Positions 45,720 to 54,951 are shown, counted from the first letter of the stretch. The stretch: DNA of 64,000 nucleotides from Ruminococcus sp. (GCA_021202895.1 JAJQCE010000023.1:88849-152848); one strand, 5' to 3'. Notes: a model not told the origin generated them from the letters alone. A program made the numbers and translations.

Positions 45720-45912
45720 ATGTCCCCGCCTCTTAGGTGGCGGGTGGCATTCTTTCTTTCAGTAGGGGATAATTATCCCCTACTGAAAGAAAGCGGAGCT
45801 GGTAAGAACTTTAGTTCCGTGCGGAACAAAAGTTACTTACGCTCCGAACATTTATTGCAAGCGTTCGCAATCAAGCTTAAGCAAGCTTAGCTTGCCTTGC
45901 TTCGCTTTAAAT
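45720..45912 (+). repeat. palindrome-rich insert in the phospholipase leader
   Basis: Successive inverted repeats: CCGCC/GGCGG (45726-45743), a perfect 42-bp palindrome at 45752-45793 (arm TTTCTTTCAGTAGGGGATA), a long imperfect hairpin GGAGC..GCTCC (about 45795-45847) with inner GTTCC/GGAAC, and AAGCTTAAGCAAGCTT-type repeats (about 45877-45900). There is no ORF. The flanks (TTTTTATTGACA.. and ..TTATTGACTATTTTTATTAG) look like an ordinary leader interrupted by it. It resembles a MITE or IS605-derived palindromic element. Confidence 0.65.
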
Positions 45913-45946
45913 AATTATTGACTATTTTTATTAGGAGAATGACAGT

Positions 45947-47095
45947 ATGAAAAATTATTTGACTTTAGCCGCACTGCTTGGAATTACAGCGGCGGCAATT
46001 CGCTTGAAGCCGCAAAGAGCCTACGCTTGGTTTTCGCCAACACATAAGGATATAACCAAAAGAGCGATTGAAATGTTTGAAAGCGAAAACAAACCTCGCC
46101 TTGCCGCCTTCTATAAGGAGTATGAGGACGAGCTTTTAAGAGGCTGCGTTGCACCTGACAATGACGGCGACTATGACAAGGCTTCGGGAGCGCATTACTA
46201 TGCCTGTGCAAACATCAAGGGCAAGGCTGTTTCAGGCAAGGGCGGATACTATCCTAACCGCTTAGGAGAGTATTCAAAGAGTGCAAGAACTATGCTTGAG
46301 GAAAACTACACCTGTGCATTGAGCTTGTATAAGAACAACAGAATTGATGAAGCGATGTATGCGCTTGGTCGGGCTATTCATTTTGTTGAAGATATGTCAT
46401 GTCCGCCGCATACGTCAAATATAAAGTACCATGATAAGCCTAACAACGCTCACCATGCTTTTGAAAATCATGCAAAAACTATATCGGGAAAGTTTTCTCC
46501 AAAGCGTTTTGACAAGCGTATTCAAAAGCTATATTCGACAGACAGCTTTGAGGAGGCTTCGCAAAAGCTTTCCTCAACCTCAAATAAATACGCTTCAAAC
46601 ATATCTAACTTAGATCCCAAGGCTTTTAACGAAGCGGTTGAAAATTTAGTTCCCTTTGCTGCACAGCACGTCTTTGCGCTCATGATAAAATTCTACAATG
46701 ACTGCAAGGCTGATAATGGCAATTATCTTATTGACGGCAAGGCTTATACGATAAAAAATGAAGCTACGGGCGAGGTTATGACTGTTAAGGAAAAGGAAAT
46801 TTCCTTAAGCAAGACGGATTCAAAAAAAGAGCAGAAGCTGACGCTTGAGCTTGCCAATGACGGCACTTTTTCAATCAAGACCAAAAGCGGTAAGGTTTTA
46901 AGCTCTAAGCTAAAAGGCTTTGACAGCGGCGATGACGTTTCAACTTTCCGCTTTGCTTCTTTAGGCAAAAACCGCTATCGCATAACCACTGATTATACTT
47001 CGTTTGCAAAAACAATGGCGTGCGGAAAGGGCGGCTCTCTTGTGACTGCGGATTTTACTCCCGATGATAAAAAGCAAGTCTGGATTTTAAACTGA
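45947..47095 (+). CDS. secreted zinc-dependent phospholipase C-like protein
   Basis: A 382-residue protein. The signal peptide ends AYA at residue 27, so the mature protein would begin with Trp28, as in clostridial/Bacillus PLC where Trp1 is a zinc ligand. Other ligands are in place: H in FSPTHKDITKRAI, D and H in APDNDGDYDKASGAHYYA, H and D in GRAIHFVEDMSCPPHTSN, H and E in AHHAFENHA. Residues about 250-382 form a beta-rich, trefoil/ricin-like C-terminal domain. Substrate inferred. TAGGAG upstream; the stop overlaps the tcdA start. Confidence 0.85.
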   Translation: MKNYLTLAALLGITAAAIRLKPQRAYAWFSPTHKDITKRAIEMFESENKPRLAAFYKEYEDELLRGCVAPDNDGDYDKASGAHYYACANIKGKAVSGKGGYYPNRLGEYSKSARTMLEENYTCALSLYKNNRIDEAMYALGRAIHFVEDMSCPPHTSNIKYHDKPNNAHHAFENHAKTISGKFSPKRFDKRIQKLYSTDSFEEASQKLSSTSNKYASNISNLDPKAFNEAVENLVPFAAQHVFALMIKFYNDCKADNGNYLIDGKAYTIKNEATGEVMTVKEKEISLSKTDSKKEQKLTLELANDGTFSIKTKSGKVLSSKLKGFDSGDDVSTFRFASLGKNRYRITTDYTSFAKTMACGKGGSLVTADFTPDDKKQVWILN

Positions 47096-47799
47096 TGGAC
47101 GAGAGATTTTCAAGAACACAGATGCTGCTTGGAAACGAAGCTATAGAAAAGCTTGCACATTCGAGAGTTGCGGTATTCGGAATTGGCGGCGTTGGAGGAT
47201 ATGCGCTTGAAGCACTTGCGAGAAGCGGAGTCGGAGCGCTTGATCTTATAGACAGCGATACTGTTTCGCTTTCAAACATAAACCGTCAGATTATTGCGCT
47301 TGAAAGTACGCTTGGAAAGTATAAAACTAAGGCGGCTGCCGAACGAATCGCACAGATAAATCCCGACTGCGCTGTGGTTGAGCATAGAATTTTTTATAAC
47401 AAGGATACGGCGGACAGCATTGATTTCAAGCAATTTGACTATGTTGTCGACGCAGTTGATACAATAAGCGCAAAGCTGCTGATTGTCCAAAATGCCGAAA
47501 AAGCTTGTGTCCCTGTAATTTCATCTATGGGAGCGGGAAACAAGCTTGACCCGACTTCTTTTGAAGTCGCCGACATTTACCAGACTTGCGTTTGCCCTGT
47601 AGCCAGAGTTATGCGGCATGAGCTTAAAAAGCTTGGAATTGAGCGGCTTAAGGTGGTTTATTCAAAGGAAAAGCCTGTTGAAATTAAAAGAGTTTCCGAT
47701 GTAAACCGCCGAAGTGTCCCTGCGTCAAACGCTTTTGTTCCTCCTACTGCAGGTCTGATTATCGCAGGAGAGGTTGTCAGAGATTTGGCGGGAATTTGA
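47095..47799 (+). CDS. tcdA: tRNA threonylcarbamoyladenosine dehydratase
   Basis: A 234-residue E1-like ATP-dependent enzyme that cyclises t6A to ct6A. N-terminal FSRTQMLLG, Rossmann motif VFGIGGVGGYALEALARSG, DTVSLSNINRQ and DAVDTISAKL are typical of TcdA/CsdL. C-terminal PTAGLIIAGEVVRDL. ATG overlaps the upstream stop (TGATG). Confidence 0.93.
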   Translation: MDERFSRTQMLLGNEAIEKLAHSRVAVFGIGGVGGYALEALARSGVGALDLIDSDTVSLSNINRQIIALESTLGKYKTKAAAERIAQINPDCAVVEHRIFYNKDTADSIDFKQFDYVVDAVDTISAKLLIVQNAEKACVPVISSMGAGNKLDPTSFEVADIYQTCVCPVARVMRHELKKLGIERLKVVYSKEKPVEIKRVSDVNRRSVPASNAFVPPTAGLIIAGEVVRDLAGI

Positions 47800-47853
47800 T
47801 GTAAATATATGGGATTAGTAGTATATAATTTACAAAAGAATTATAAATTATAT

Positions 47854-47886
47854 ACAGTGTCGCTGCGATAGCGGCACTGTTTTTTA
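47854..47886 (+). terminator. tcdA terminator
   Basis: ACAGTG/CACTGT with inner CGCT/AGCG, then TTTTTTAT. Confidence 0.8.
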
Positions 47887-47978
47887 TGTAAAAGTCACAA
47901 ATTGAGAGGAGAATTTCTGTGTAAAATGCCGTAATTTTAAAAAAAGGTCTTTTTTGCACAAAATCTTTTAAAATCCAC

Positions 47979-48007
47979 TTGAAATTTCGAGAAAAATAAT
48001 GTATAAT
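47979..48007 (+). promoter_or_regulatory. hydrogenase operon promoter
   Basis: TTGAAA (47979-47984), 17-bp spacer, TATAAT (48002-48007). The ~190-nt leader to the first ATG contains a GGCTTC/GAAGC hairpin near 48130. I see no recognisable Rex site or riboswitch. Confidence 0.75.
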
Positions 48008-48201
48008 AGTATATATAGCAAATGCGGTGTTTGTCATGCCCTTTTTAGCATAACAACGCTTGTGTGGAGCTATATTTATAACAGGGCTTGACCCTTAGAA
48101 AAAACGGTTTATCGTATGTCAAGTGTAGAAGGCTTCCATGATGAAGCTGCCAAAATATAGATGGACATACAAATAGCTGTTAAAAACAGGAGGTTAGTGT
48201 T

Positions 48202-48720
48202 ATGGATGAAAAATCCCTCAATACGTTTAAGGGAACAATCGTTCAGGAGCGGCAGCTCAAGGAGGTAATAGCTCACCACCATGACCAGCCAGGAGGTCTT
48301 ATGTCTATCCTGCAGGAGGCACAAGAGATTTATGGGTATCTTCCGATTGAGGTTCAGACTATGATAGCGGACGGTCTGGGCATTTCATTGTCGGAGGTAT
48401 ACGGTGTAGCTACCTTTTATTCTCAGTTTTCTTTGACGCCAAAGGGCGAACACAGAATCAGCGTCTGTCTTGGCACGGCTTGTTATGTTAAAGGCTCGGA
48501 TAAAATTCTCGAAGCAGTAGAGAACCGCCTTGGCATCAAGTCGGGTGAATGTACGCCGGACGGATTGTTTTCAATTGATTCATGCCGTTGCGTTGGAGCT
48601 TGCGGACTTGCTCCAGTAATGATGGTTGATGAGGACGTTTACGGAAAGGTAACTCCCGATCAGGTGGATTCTATTATAGATTCCTACCTTACTAAAAAAG
48701 GAGGTAAGCGTAAGAAATGA
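48202..48720 (+). CDS. hydC: hydrogenase subunit HydC / NuoE-like [2Fe-2S] protein
   Basis: A 172-residue thioredoxin-like ferredoxin subunit. The four [2Fe-2S] cysteines are in CLGTACYVKG and SCRCVGACGLAPV. It supplies the small electron-transfer subunit of the trimeric NAD-linked [FeFe]-hydrogenase. AGGAGG upstream; the stop overlaps hydB by 4 bp. Confidence 0.93.
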   Translation: MDEKSLNTFKGTIVQERQLKEVIAHHHDQPGGLMSILQEAQEIYGYLPIEVQTMIADGLGISLSEVYGVATFYSQFSLTPKGEHRISVCLGTACYVKGSDKILEAVENRLGIKSGECTPDGLFSIDSCRCVGACGLAPVMMVDEDVYGKVTPDQVDSIIDSYLTKKGGKRKK

Positions 48721-50609
48721 CAATTGAGCAATTAAACAAAATTAAAAGCGAGTATTCCGATCTTGTAAAGGTGAGAAAGCTTGTAGCCGCTGAGGGTGAA
48801 AAGCTTGCAAAGAAAACGGGATACCGCAAACAAATTTTAGTCTGTGGCGGTACAGGATGTACCTCGTCGGGAAGCAAAAAGGTAATTGAAGCTCTTGAAA
48901 GCGAGCTTAAGAAACAGGGACTTGAAAAGGAAGTCTTAGTTGTAAAAACAGGCTGCTTTGGACTTTGCGCATTAGGTCCTATAATGATTGTTTATCCTGA
49001 AGGCGCATTTTACGCACAGGCTACTCCTGAAGGAGTAATCAGAGTAGTTGACGAGCATATTAAAAAGGGAAATATTGTAAAGGAACTTCTTTACAAGGAA
49101 ACGGTTCACGAGGACGGTTCTATAATTTCTCTTGCTGAAACCAATTTCTACAAGAAGCAGCTCAGAATTGCGCTTAGAAACTGCGGCGTTATAAATCCTG
49201 AGGACATCAGAGAGTACATAGCTACAAATGGTTATCAGTCGCTTGCTAAGGTTCTTACAAAGATGACGCCTGACGACGTTATTAACGAGCTTCTCGAATC
49301 CGGACTTAGAGGACGCGGAGGAGCAGGATTCCCGACAGGAAGAAAATGGGCTTTTGCCAAAGCTTCTGAGGGTGATATTAAATATGTATGCTGCAACGCA
49401 GACGAGGGCGACCCTGGAGCGTTCATGGATCGTTCTATTCTTGAGGGAGATCCCCATGCGGTAATTGAAGCTATGGCAATCGCAGGATATACTATCGGCG
49501 CAAGTCAGGGATATATTTACGTTCGTGCAGAGTATCCTGTAGCGGTTTCACGTCTTGAAATTGCACTTGAGCAGGCAAGAGATTACGGCTTGCTCGGAGA
49601 TAATATTTTTGACACTGATTTTTCATTTGATATAGAGATTCGTCTTGGCGCAGGAGCGTTTGTCTGCGGTGAGGAAACGGCTCTTATGACGTCTATCGAA
49701 GGTCACAGAGGAGAGCCTCGTCCGCGTCCTCCGTTCCCCGCTGTAAAGGGTCTGTTCGGAAAGCCTACAGTACTTAACAACGTTGAAACCTATTCAAATA
49801 TTCCGCAGATTATCGGCAAGGGTGCTAAGTGGTATTCTTCAATCGGAACGGAAACCTCAAAGGGTACAAAGGTATTTGCTCTTGGCGGAAAAATTACAAA
49901 CGTAGGACTTGTTGAAATTCCTATGGGTACGACGCTTAGAGAAATCGTTGAGGAAATCGGCGGCGGTATACCAAACGGAAAGAAGTTCAAGGCGGCTCAG
50001 ACGGGCGGACCTTCAGGCGGATGTATTCCTGCCTGTCATATAGACACACCTATAGATTATGAGCATCTTACCGCTCTTGGTTCGATGATGGGTTCAGGCG
50101 GACTTATCATAATGGACGAGGACACCTGTATGGTGGACATCTCGAAATTCTATCTCAACTTTACTGTTGACGAATCGTGCGGAAAATGTACGCCATGCCG
50201 AATTGGCACAAGACGCTTGCTCCAGTTCCTTGAGAAAATTACTTCAGGAGAGGGCGAGCCTGAGGATCTTGAAAAAATTGAAGAGCTTGCCAATCACATG
50301 AAATCATCCTCCCTGTGCGCACTAGGTCAGTCTGCGCCTAACCCCGTTCTTTCGACAATCAAGTATTTTAAGGACGAATATATAGAGCATATTGCAGACA
50401 AGCACTGTCCAGCAGGAGTCTGCAAGAGCCTGCTTCACTATGAGATTGATCCGGGTCTTTGCAAGGGCTGTACGCTTTGTGCGAGAAACTGCCCTGTAGA
50501 CGCAATATCAGGCAGTGTAAAGCAGCCTCATAAGATTGATAAGACCAAGTGCATCAAGTGCGGACTCTGCGAGAGAAACTGCCGCTTCGGCGCAGTGTTC
50601 AAGAAGTAA
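48717..50609 (+). CDS. hydB: hydrogenase subunit HydB / NuoF-like flavoprotein
   Basis: A 630-residue subunit that binds FMN and NAD(H). N-terminal thioredoxin-like [2Fe-2S] domain (about 40-130, VCGGTGCTSSG and KTGCFGLCALGP), NuoF core (GLRGRGGAGFPTGRKW, NADEGDPGAFMDR, GAGAFVCGEETAL), the SLBB region and the [4Fe-4S] site ESCGKCTPCRIG. Two C-terminal ferredoxin [4Fe-4S] motifs (CKGCTLCARNCP and CIKCGLCERNC). With HydA and HydC this fits the electron-bifurcating/confurcating type. Confidence 0.95.
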   Translation: MTIEQLNKIKSEYSDLVKVRKLVAAEGEKLAKKTGYRKQILVCGGTGCTSSGSKKVIEALESELKKQGLEKEVLVVKTGCFGLCALGPIMIVYPEGAFYAQATPEGVIRVVDEHIKKGNIVKELLYKETVHEDGSIISLAETNFYKKQLRIALRNCGVINPEDIREYIATNGYQSLAKVLTKMTPDDVINELLESGLRGRGGAGFPTGRKWAFAKASEGDIKYVCCNADEGDPGAFMDRSILEGDPHAVIEAMAIAGYTIGASQGYIYVRAEYPVAVSRLEIALEQARDYGLLGDNIFDTDFSFDIEIRLGAGAFVCGEETALMTSIEGHRGEPRPRPPFPAVKGLFGKPTVLNNVETYSNIPQIIGKGAKWYSSIGTETSKGTKVFALGGKITNVGLVEIPMGTTLREIVEEIGGGIPNGKKFKAAQTGGPSGGCIPACHIDTPIDYEHLTALGSMMGSGGLIIMDEDTCMVDISKFYLNFTVDESCGKCTPCRIGTRRLLQFLEKITSGEGEPEDLEKIEELANHMKSSSLCALGQSAPNPVLSTIKYFKDEYIEHIADKHCPAGVCKSLLHYEIDPGLCKGCTLCARNCPVDAISGSVKQPHKIDKTKCIKCGLCERNCRFGAVFKK

Positions 50610-50625
50610 GGGAGGTTTGAACAAT

Positions 50626-52377
50626 ATGGCAGCAGAAAAACAGAAAATGATTCACCTTAAGGTGAACGGTATACCAGTTGAAGTACCGGAAGGCACATCG
50701 GTTTTGCAGGCGGCTAAAGCTGTGAACATTGAGATTCCTTCACTTTGCTATCTCAAGGACGTAAACTGCATAGGTGCCTGTCGTGTATGCGTAGTTGAAA
50801 TTGTTGGAAGAAGAGGACTTGTCGCTTCATGTACATATCCTGCTGAGGAGGGCATGGAGGTTCTGACAAACACCGCTAAGGTTCGTGCTTCAAGAAAAAC
50901 CACAATCGAGCTTATTCTTTCAAGCCATCAGAAGAAATGTCTTTCCTGCGTAAGAGGAAACAACTGTGAGCTGCAAAAGCTTGCGTTTGACTACGGCGTA
51001 GATGAGGACAGATTCAAGGGTGACGACGCCCGTTATAAAATTGACGACCTGTCGCCGTACATTGTACGTGACAATGACAAATGTATTCAGTGCATGAGAT
51101 GTGTCGGAGCCTGCAAAAATGTTCAGCAGGTATCTTGCATAGGACCTATCAAGCGTGGATTCAACGTTCATGTAGGCTGTGCGTTTGAAAAGAGCCTTAA
51201 CGACTCGCCTTGTGTAGGCTGTGGACAGTGTATCGTTGCCTGTCCTGTCGCCGCACTCAACGAAAAGAGCCAGATAGATCAGGTTTGGGACGCTATTTCG
51301 GATCCTAGCAAAAAGGTGGTATTCTTCACCGCTCCGTCTATTCGTGCAACCTTGGGCGAAAGCTTTGGTATGCCGATTGGTACAAACGTTGAGGGCAAGA
51401 TGGTTTCGTCCATTCGCAGACTTGGAGTTGACAACGTATTCAACATGGACGTAACAGCCGACCTTACCATCATGGAGGAAGCTCACGAGCTTATTGAGCG
51501 CATTACAAAGAAAAAGGTTCTGCCGATGTTTACATCGTGCTGTCCTGGTTGGATTAAGTTCTGTGAGCATTACTATCCTGAATTTTTGCCTCACCTTTCA
51601 ACCTGCAAATCGCCGCAGAGTATGTTCGGCGCAGTGCTTAAGAGCTACTATTGCCAGAAGTACAACATAGATCCTAAGGATTTGTTTGTAGTCAGCGTAA
51701 TACCCTGCACGGCAAAGAAATTTGAGGTGACAAGACCTGAGTTGAGAACCTTTGATTTTGACGATGTTGACGTAGCGCTCACAACAAGAGAGCTTGCTAA
51801 GATGATCAAGGGTGCGGGAATCAATTTCGTTGATATGGACGAAGAGAAGTTTGACAATCCGTTTGAAACAGCATCGGGCGGCGGAGCTATATTCGGCGCA
51901 ACAGGCGGAGTTATGGAAGCGGCTTTAAGAACGGCTTCATATATGCTTGACGGCAGTGCAAGAAAAATCGAATTTAAGGAAGTCAGAGGAACGCAGGGAA
52001 TCAAGGAAGCAACCTACAAGATTGCAGGACTTGAGCTTAACATTGCGGTAGCTTCAGGACTTGCGAATGCACGTAAGATTGTAGAGCAGGTTAAGTCAGG
52101 CGAAAAGAACTATCATATGGTAGAAATCATGGCTTGTCCTGGTGGCTGCATAAACGGTGGCGGTCAGCCTGTTCAGAGCGATTCAGTAAGAAATTACAAG
52201 GATCTCAAGGCAATCAGAGCAAAAGCACTTTACGATGCAGACGCTTCAATGAAGCTTAGAAAGTCGCATGAAAGCCCTGTTATGAAAATGCTTTATGATG
52301 AGTACTTTGACGCTCCTGGAAAGCCCAGAGCGCACAAGCTTTTGCATACTACATATGTAAAGAGAAGCGCACATTAA
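50626..52377 (+). CDS. hydA: [FeFe]-hydrogenase catalytic subunit HydA
   Basis: A 583-residue enzyme. N-terminal plant-type [2Fe-2S] domain (CYLKDVNCIGACRVC), His-ligated [4Fe-4S] motif (HQKKCLSCVRGNNC), two [4Fe-4S] ferredoxin motifs (CIQCMRCVGAC, CVGCGQCIVACP) and the H-cluster domain with L1 TSCCPGW, L2 IPCTAKKFE and L3 EIMACPGGCINGGGQP. L2 starts with Ile where Met is usual. The small-subunit tail closes the protein. ATG 50626 has GGGAGG upstream; an earlier in-frame ATG lies inside hydB. No maturation genes are nearby. Confidence 0.96.
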   Translation: MAAEKQKMIHLKVNGIPVEVPEGTSVLQAAKAVNIEIPSLCYLKDVNCIGACRVCVVEIVGRRGLVASCTYPAEEGMEVLTNTAKVRASRKTTIELILSSHQKKCLSCVRGNNCELQKLAFDYGVDEDRFKGDDARYKIDDLSPYIVRDNDKCIQCMRCVGACKNVQQVSCIGPIKRGFNVHVGCAFEKSLNDSPCVGCGQCIVACPVAALNEKSQIDQVWDAISDPSKKVVFFTAPSIRATLGESFGMPIGTNVEGKMVSSIRRLGVDNVFNMDVTADLTIMEEAHELIERITKKKVLPMFTSCCPGWIKFCEHYYPEFLPHLSTCKSPQSMFGAVLKSYYCQKYNIDPKDLFVVSVIPCTAKKFEVTRPELRTFDFDDVDVALTTRELAKMIKGAGINFVDMDEEKFDNPFETASGGGAIFGATGGVMEAALRTASYMLDGSARKIEFKEVRGTQGIKEATYKIAGLELNIAVASGLANARKIVEQVKSGEKNYHMVEIMACPGGCINGGGQPVQSDSVRNYKDLKAIRAKALYDADASMKLRKSHESPVMKMLYDEYFDAPGKPRAHKLLHTTYVKRSAH

Positions 52378-52410
52378 ACAGCTTAAGACCTCCTTTTTAA
52401 ATTTACCGAT

Positions 52411-52438
52411 AGCCCGATCCTTTGCGGTCGGGCTTTTT
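52411..52438 (+). terminator. hydrogenase operon terminator
   Basis: AGCCCGA/TCGGGCT stem then TTTTTCG. Confidence 0.85.
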
Positions 52439-52586
52439 CGTGCTTGTCCAGTTGCTTAAGATGGGCATTTTAAACGCTTGAAAAGGAAAGCGATTAATCA
52501 TTCACCCAAAAAATTTGCAGTCCTTCTCATGAAGGATACAGTGCAGGAATGAATGTCAATGTGAGTTCTAAACTTTAAAAATAAAA

Positions 52587-52613
52587 AATCCGCAGATTTA
52601 AAACCTGCGGATT
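52587..52613 (-). terminator. terminator of the micro-ORF unit
   Basis: Minus strand AATCCGCAG and CTGCGGATT followed by TTTTTATTTTT. Confidence 0.88.
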
Positions 52614-53297
52614 ATATATTACTTAACCATTGGATTTTACACCTTTCATAGTATTTGAAAAGTATACTATCTCATTGGACTCAATCCTTTCATGAGCTAT
52701 AGTTTTCCTAATGTCAAACTGAAATTTCCTTCGGACTCACCCCTTTTCGTTAGATATTCCTTCTTTGCATTGTGCAAACGGTTCTGATCATTTTGTACCA
52801 CTCCTAACAAAAATTTGTGTATCATTATTGCTCGGCAGCTTCAAAACCTATCCTAACATAAGCTGTGACATTATCAGCCCTGCTTGCGTTAAGCTTCAAA
52901 AATGCTTCGCACTTTAAATCACTGGCAATAATCCTGCCTTACCAAAGCTGTACATTGGAATCACTCCTAATTATAAAGTCTGCATAAATCTCCTTAATAC
53001 TTTCATATTAATCACACCCTTATAATTTATTCCGTGAAAACTAAACTGTACATTGGAATCACTCCCTGTCATGTTTTATTAACTCTAAAAATGCAATTTA
53101 ATAAAATCATGTCGGTGTCCTTTCGTAACTGACGCCGTTCGCTGACGGCGATTAAATTTTAAAAACTTCAATCTATATGCAGAGTGCAAATTTGAAAATC
53201 TAAAGCTAAAGCTATCCTATCCAAAACTCGCAAAATCTCTTAAATTCTTACTTGTGTAGGCTGTCAGTCTAAAAACCTGAATCCTGCCTAATCTTAA

Positions 53298-53348
53298 TCA
53301 GACTTCTGCGAGTCTTGAAAAACTCTGCTTAATTTCTGATATGTCCAT
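53298..53348 (-). CDS. micro-ORF, 16 residues
   Basis: MDISEIKQSFSRLAEV behind GAAAGGAG with 8-bp spacing, the best ribosome site in the array. It overlaps the end of the 40-residue ORF in another frame. A degenerate copy of the same start cassette lies near 52735 (ATG changed to AAG). Whether it is translated is unknown. Confidence 0.4.
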   Translation of the reverse strand: MDISEIKQSFSRLAEV

Positions 53349-53451
53349 CGGACTCGCTCCTTTCAAATAAATTTGACGCTTTCGGCACTGAAACCACACT
53401 ATTAAAACACGCTGAACCATTTTGCAGTTCATATGTAACCCCGAAACTCAT
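53329..53451 (-). CDS. micro-ORF, 40 residues
   Basis: Begins MSFGVTYELQNGSACFNSVV and ends FERSESDGHIRN. Its ATG is one base after the stop of the 26-residue ORF, which suggests coupled translation. One cysteine. No family recognised. Confidence 0.35.
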   Translation of the reverse strand: MSFGVTYELQNGSACFNSVVSVPKASNLFERSESDGHIRN

Positions 53452-53452
53452 C

Positions 53453-53533
53453 TTAATCTGTCATAAGAAAGCCTTCAAGCTCGCTTCCCACTTTCAAACG
53501 ACCGCCTAAAGACGTTTCCCACTCTTTGCGCAT
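53453..53533 (-). CDS. micro-ORF, 26 residues, first in the unit
   Basis: MRKEWETSLGGRLKVGSELE and a six-residue end (GFLMTD). The frame is open back to the promoter but has no earlier start codon. The weak site GAGCGGA lies upstream. Composition looks protein-like. No family recognised. Confidence 0.35.
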   Translation of the reverse strand: MRKEWETSLGGRLKVGSELEGFLMTD

Positions 53534-53579
53534 CTGCCGTCCGCTCTTGGTATTCGGCTCATCTACTTTTCTTGATTTT

Positions 53580-53608
53580 ATTATAGCATACTTTTTCGTC
53601 ATTGTCAA
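53580..53608 (-). promoter_or_regulatory. promoter of the micro-ORF unit
   Basis: Minus strand TTGACA (53608-53603), 17-bp spacer, TATAAT (53585-53580): full consensus. Confidence 0.83.
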
Positions 53609-53945
53609 TAGTTTTTTTCAAAAAAAATAAAATTTTTTGTTAAGATTCATCGTAAAAATTAAATCAATCAGATAAAGCAAACTAACAGAGTGCTTCTATT
53701 GCTAAAAAACATTATGGCACAAAATAAGATAACTGAGAAACTAGGTATTTCTTGTCCTCCGCCTATATAAAAAAAATTTAAAAAGTGTGCTATTTAAAAA
53801 AGTCTGGATAAAATATATATACTGCATTAATACCAATTGTTCAAAACAAAAAATAAAAGAGCATATTTGTCATGATAAAAATGCCGTTCATATCACCAAA
53901 ATTATCGCTATGCACGACATTGCTCATTTATATTTAATACTGCAA

Positions 53946-54951
53946 TCATAATTGCCCTTGACGGAAATAATAAGCATAACTGTCACAAATAAAATCATAT
54001 TGATCAGTAAGACTTCCTACCAAGGAAAATACAAGTGCGACAAACGCAATAATAAGTCCATAGCGATTTAAGTTTGCATCTAATCTAGTATTTGCAACAT
54101 TGTCGATTTTGTCAATCTGCTTTTCTACCTCGTCCTTTTCTTGACCGATATATAACGCCTCTCGCATCATATTATAAACCTCAATTCCCTGCTCCTGCAA
54201 TGTTACCTCAAACAAATCAAGCTCGTTTAGAAATGCAGTGTATTTTTTCTTGCAATTTAATCAACTCATTCGTACTCGCTGTTGACTATTAGAAATCTTT
54301 GTTGATTCTGTTTGAAACGCAATGATAGATGGCACGTTGAGCAAGAAACAATTCCACCATTCTGCAATATTCAATTAGAAAAGGTACAACCACTGTATCC
54401 AATGACTGCGGTGATGTTACATTCACAAACGAATGATGTGTGATCGCCTGAAGCGTGCCACAATCCAGTCAACGTGTATATATCTGCTGATTGAGCATCT
54501 GACTGCGCATAATCGGGTCAGAGCAAGTATAATTTTTGGGCGAATCTGTATAAATCAATTCATACACACTTCTTGAAACAGTATCATTTCTTTGAAATTC
54601 ATAGGTGTGCAAAATATTCTTCAAATTCAAGCCGTCTCCTCTTACCTGATTAGCATAAGACTCGTCCAATACAATGCACATCACAAACATACGGTCATCT
54701 AATGCGAGATAAATATAAATCTTCTTTTTATGTTTGGAGAGATTAGAAGTGAATTTATTGCCGCTGGGAAAATACAAAATATTTTCAATTATACTAGGCG
54801 CACTGTTAGACTGAATCATTTTGTCTTGAGGGCTATTGCTGTCTTTTATATTTCTTTTATTAGCGTCCTTGAATTTATACTCATCCTCCGACGCAAAATC
54901 GCCGTATTTATATTTAAATTTTTTTGTTTTCACATAATTTGAAAAATTCAT
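53946..54951 (-). pseudogene. decayed membrane protein gene
   Basis: A 160-residue N-terminal frame (54951-54469; blocks LALDDRMFVMCIVLDESYAN and DPIMRSQMLNQQIYTR) stops, then the protein continues in other frames (TLQAITHHSFVNVTSPQSLD, then VVVPFLIEYCRMVELFLAQR) to a C-terminal frame (54215-53946) with a coiled coil and one span (YGLIIAFVALVFSLVGSLT). At least three frame changes and stops are seen, two at short homopolymers. The protein family is not recognised. Confidence 0.7.

Larger units (their letters stand above)
52587..53608 (-). other. micro-ORF array: a ~1-kb transcription unit of repeated start cassettes
   Basis: A consensus minus-strand promoter (53608-53580) and a strong terminator (52613-52587) bound about 970 bp with no normal gene. 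It contains repeated ribosome-site/start cassettes: GGAGTGATTCCAATGTACAG occurs twice exactly, with variants GGAGCGAGTCCGATGGACAT, GGGTGAGTCCGAAGGAAAT, GGATTGAGTCCAATG and GGTGTAAAATCCAATG. Peptides behind good sites include MILLNCIFRVNKT (53110-53069), MYSLVFTE (53053-53027), MKVLRRFMQTL (53006-52971), MYSFGKAGLLPVI (52955-52914) and MIRTVCTMQRRNI (52791-52750), plus two- and three-residue ORFs. The longer ones are listed separately. 52439-52586 and 53610-53945 hold nothing I can support. Confidence 0.55.

Noticed and set aside
47979..48201. Rex operator in the hydrogenase leader
   Set aside because: No TTGTTAA-N4-TTAACAA-like palindrome was found near the promoter.
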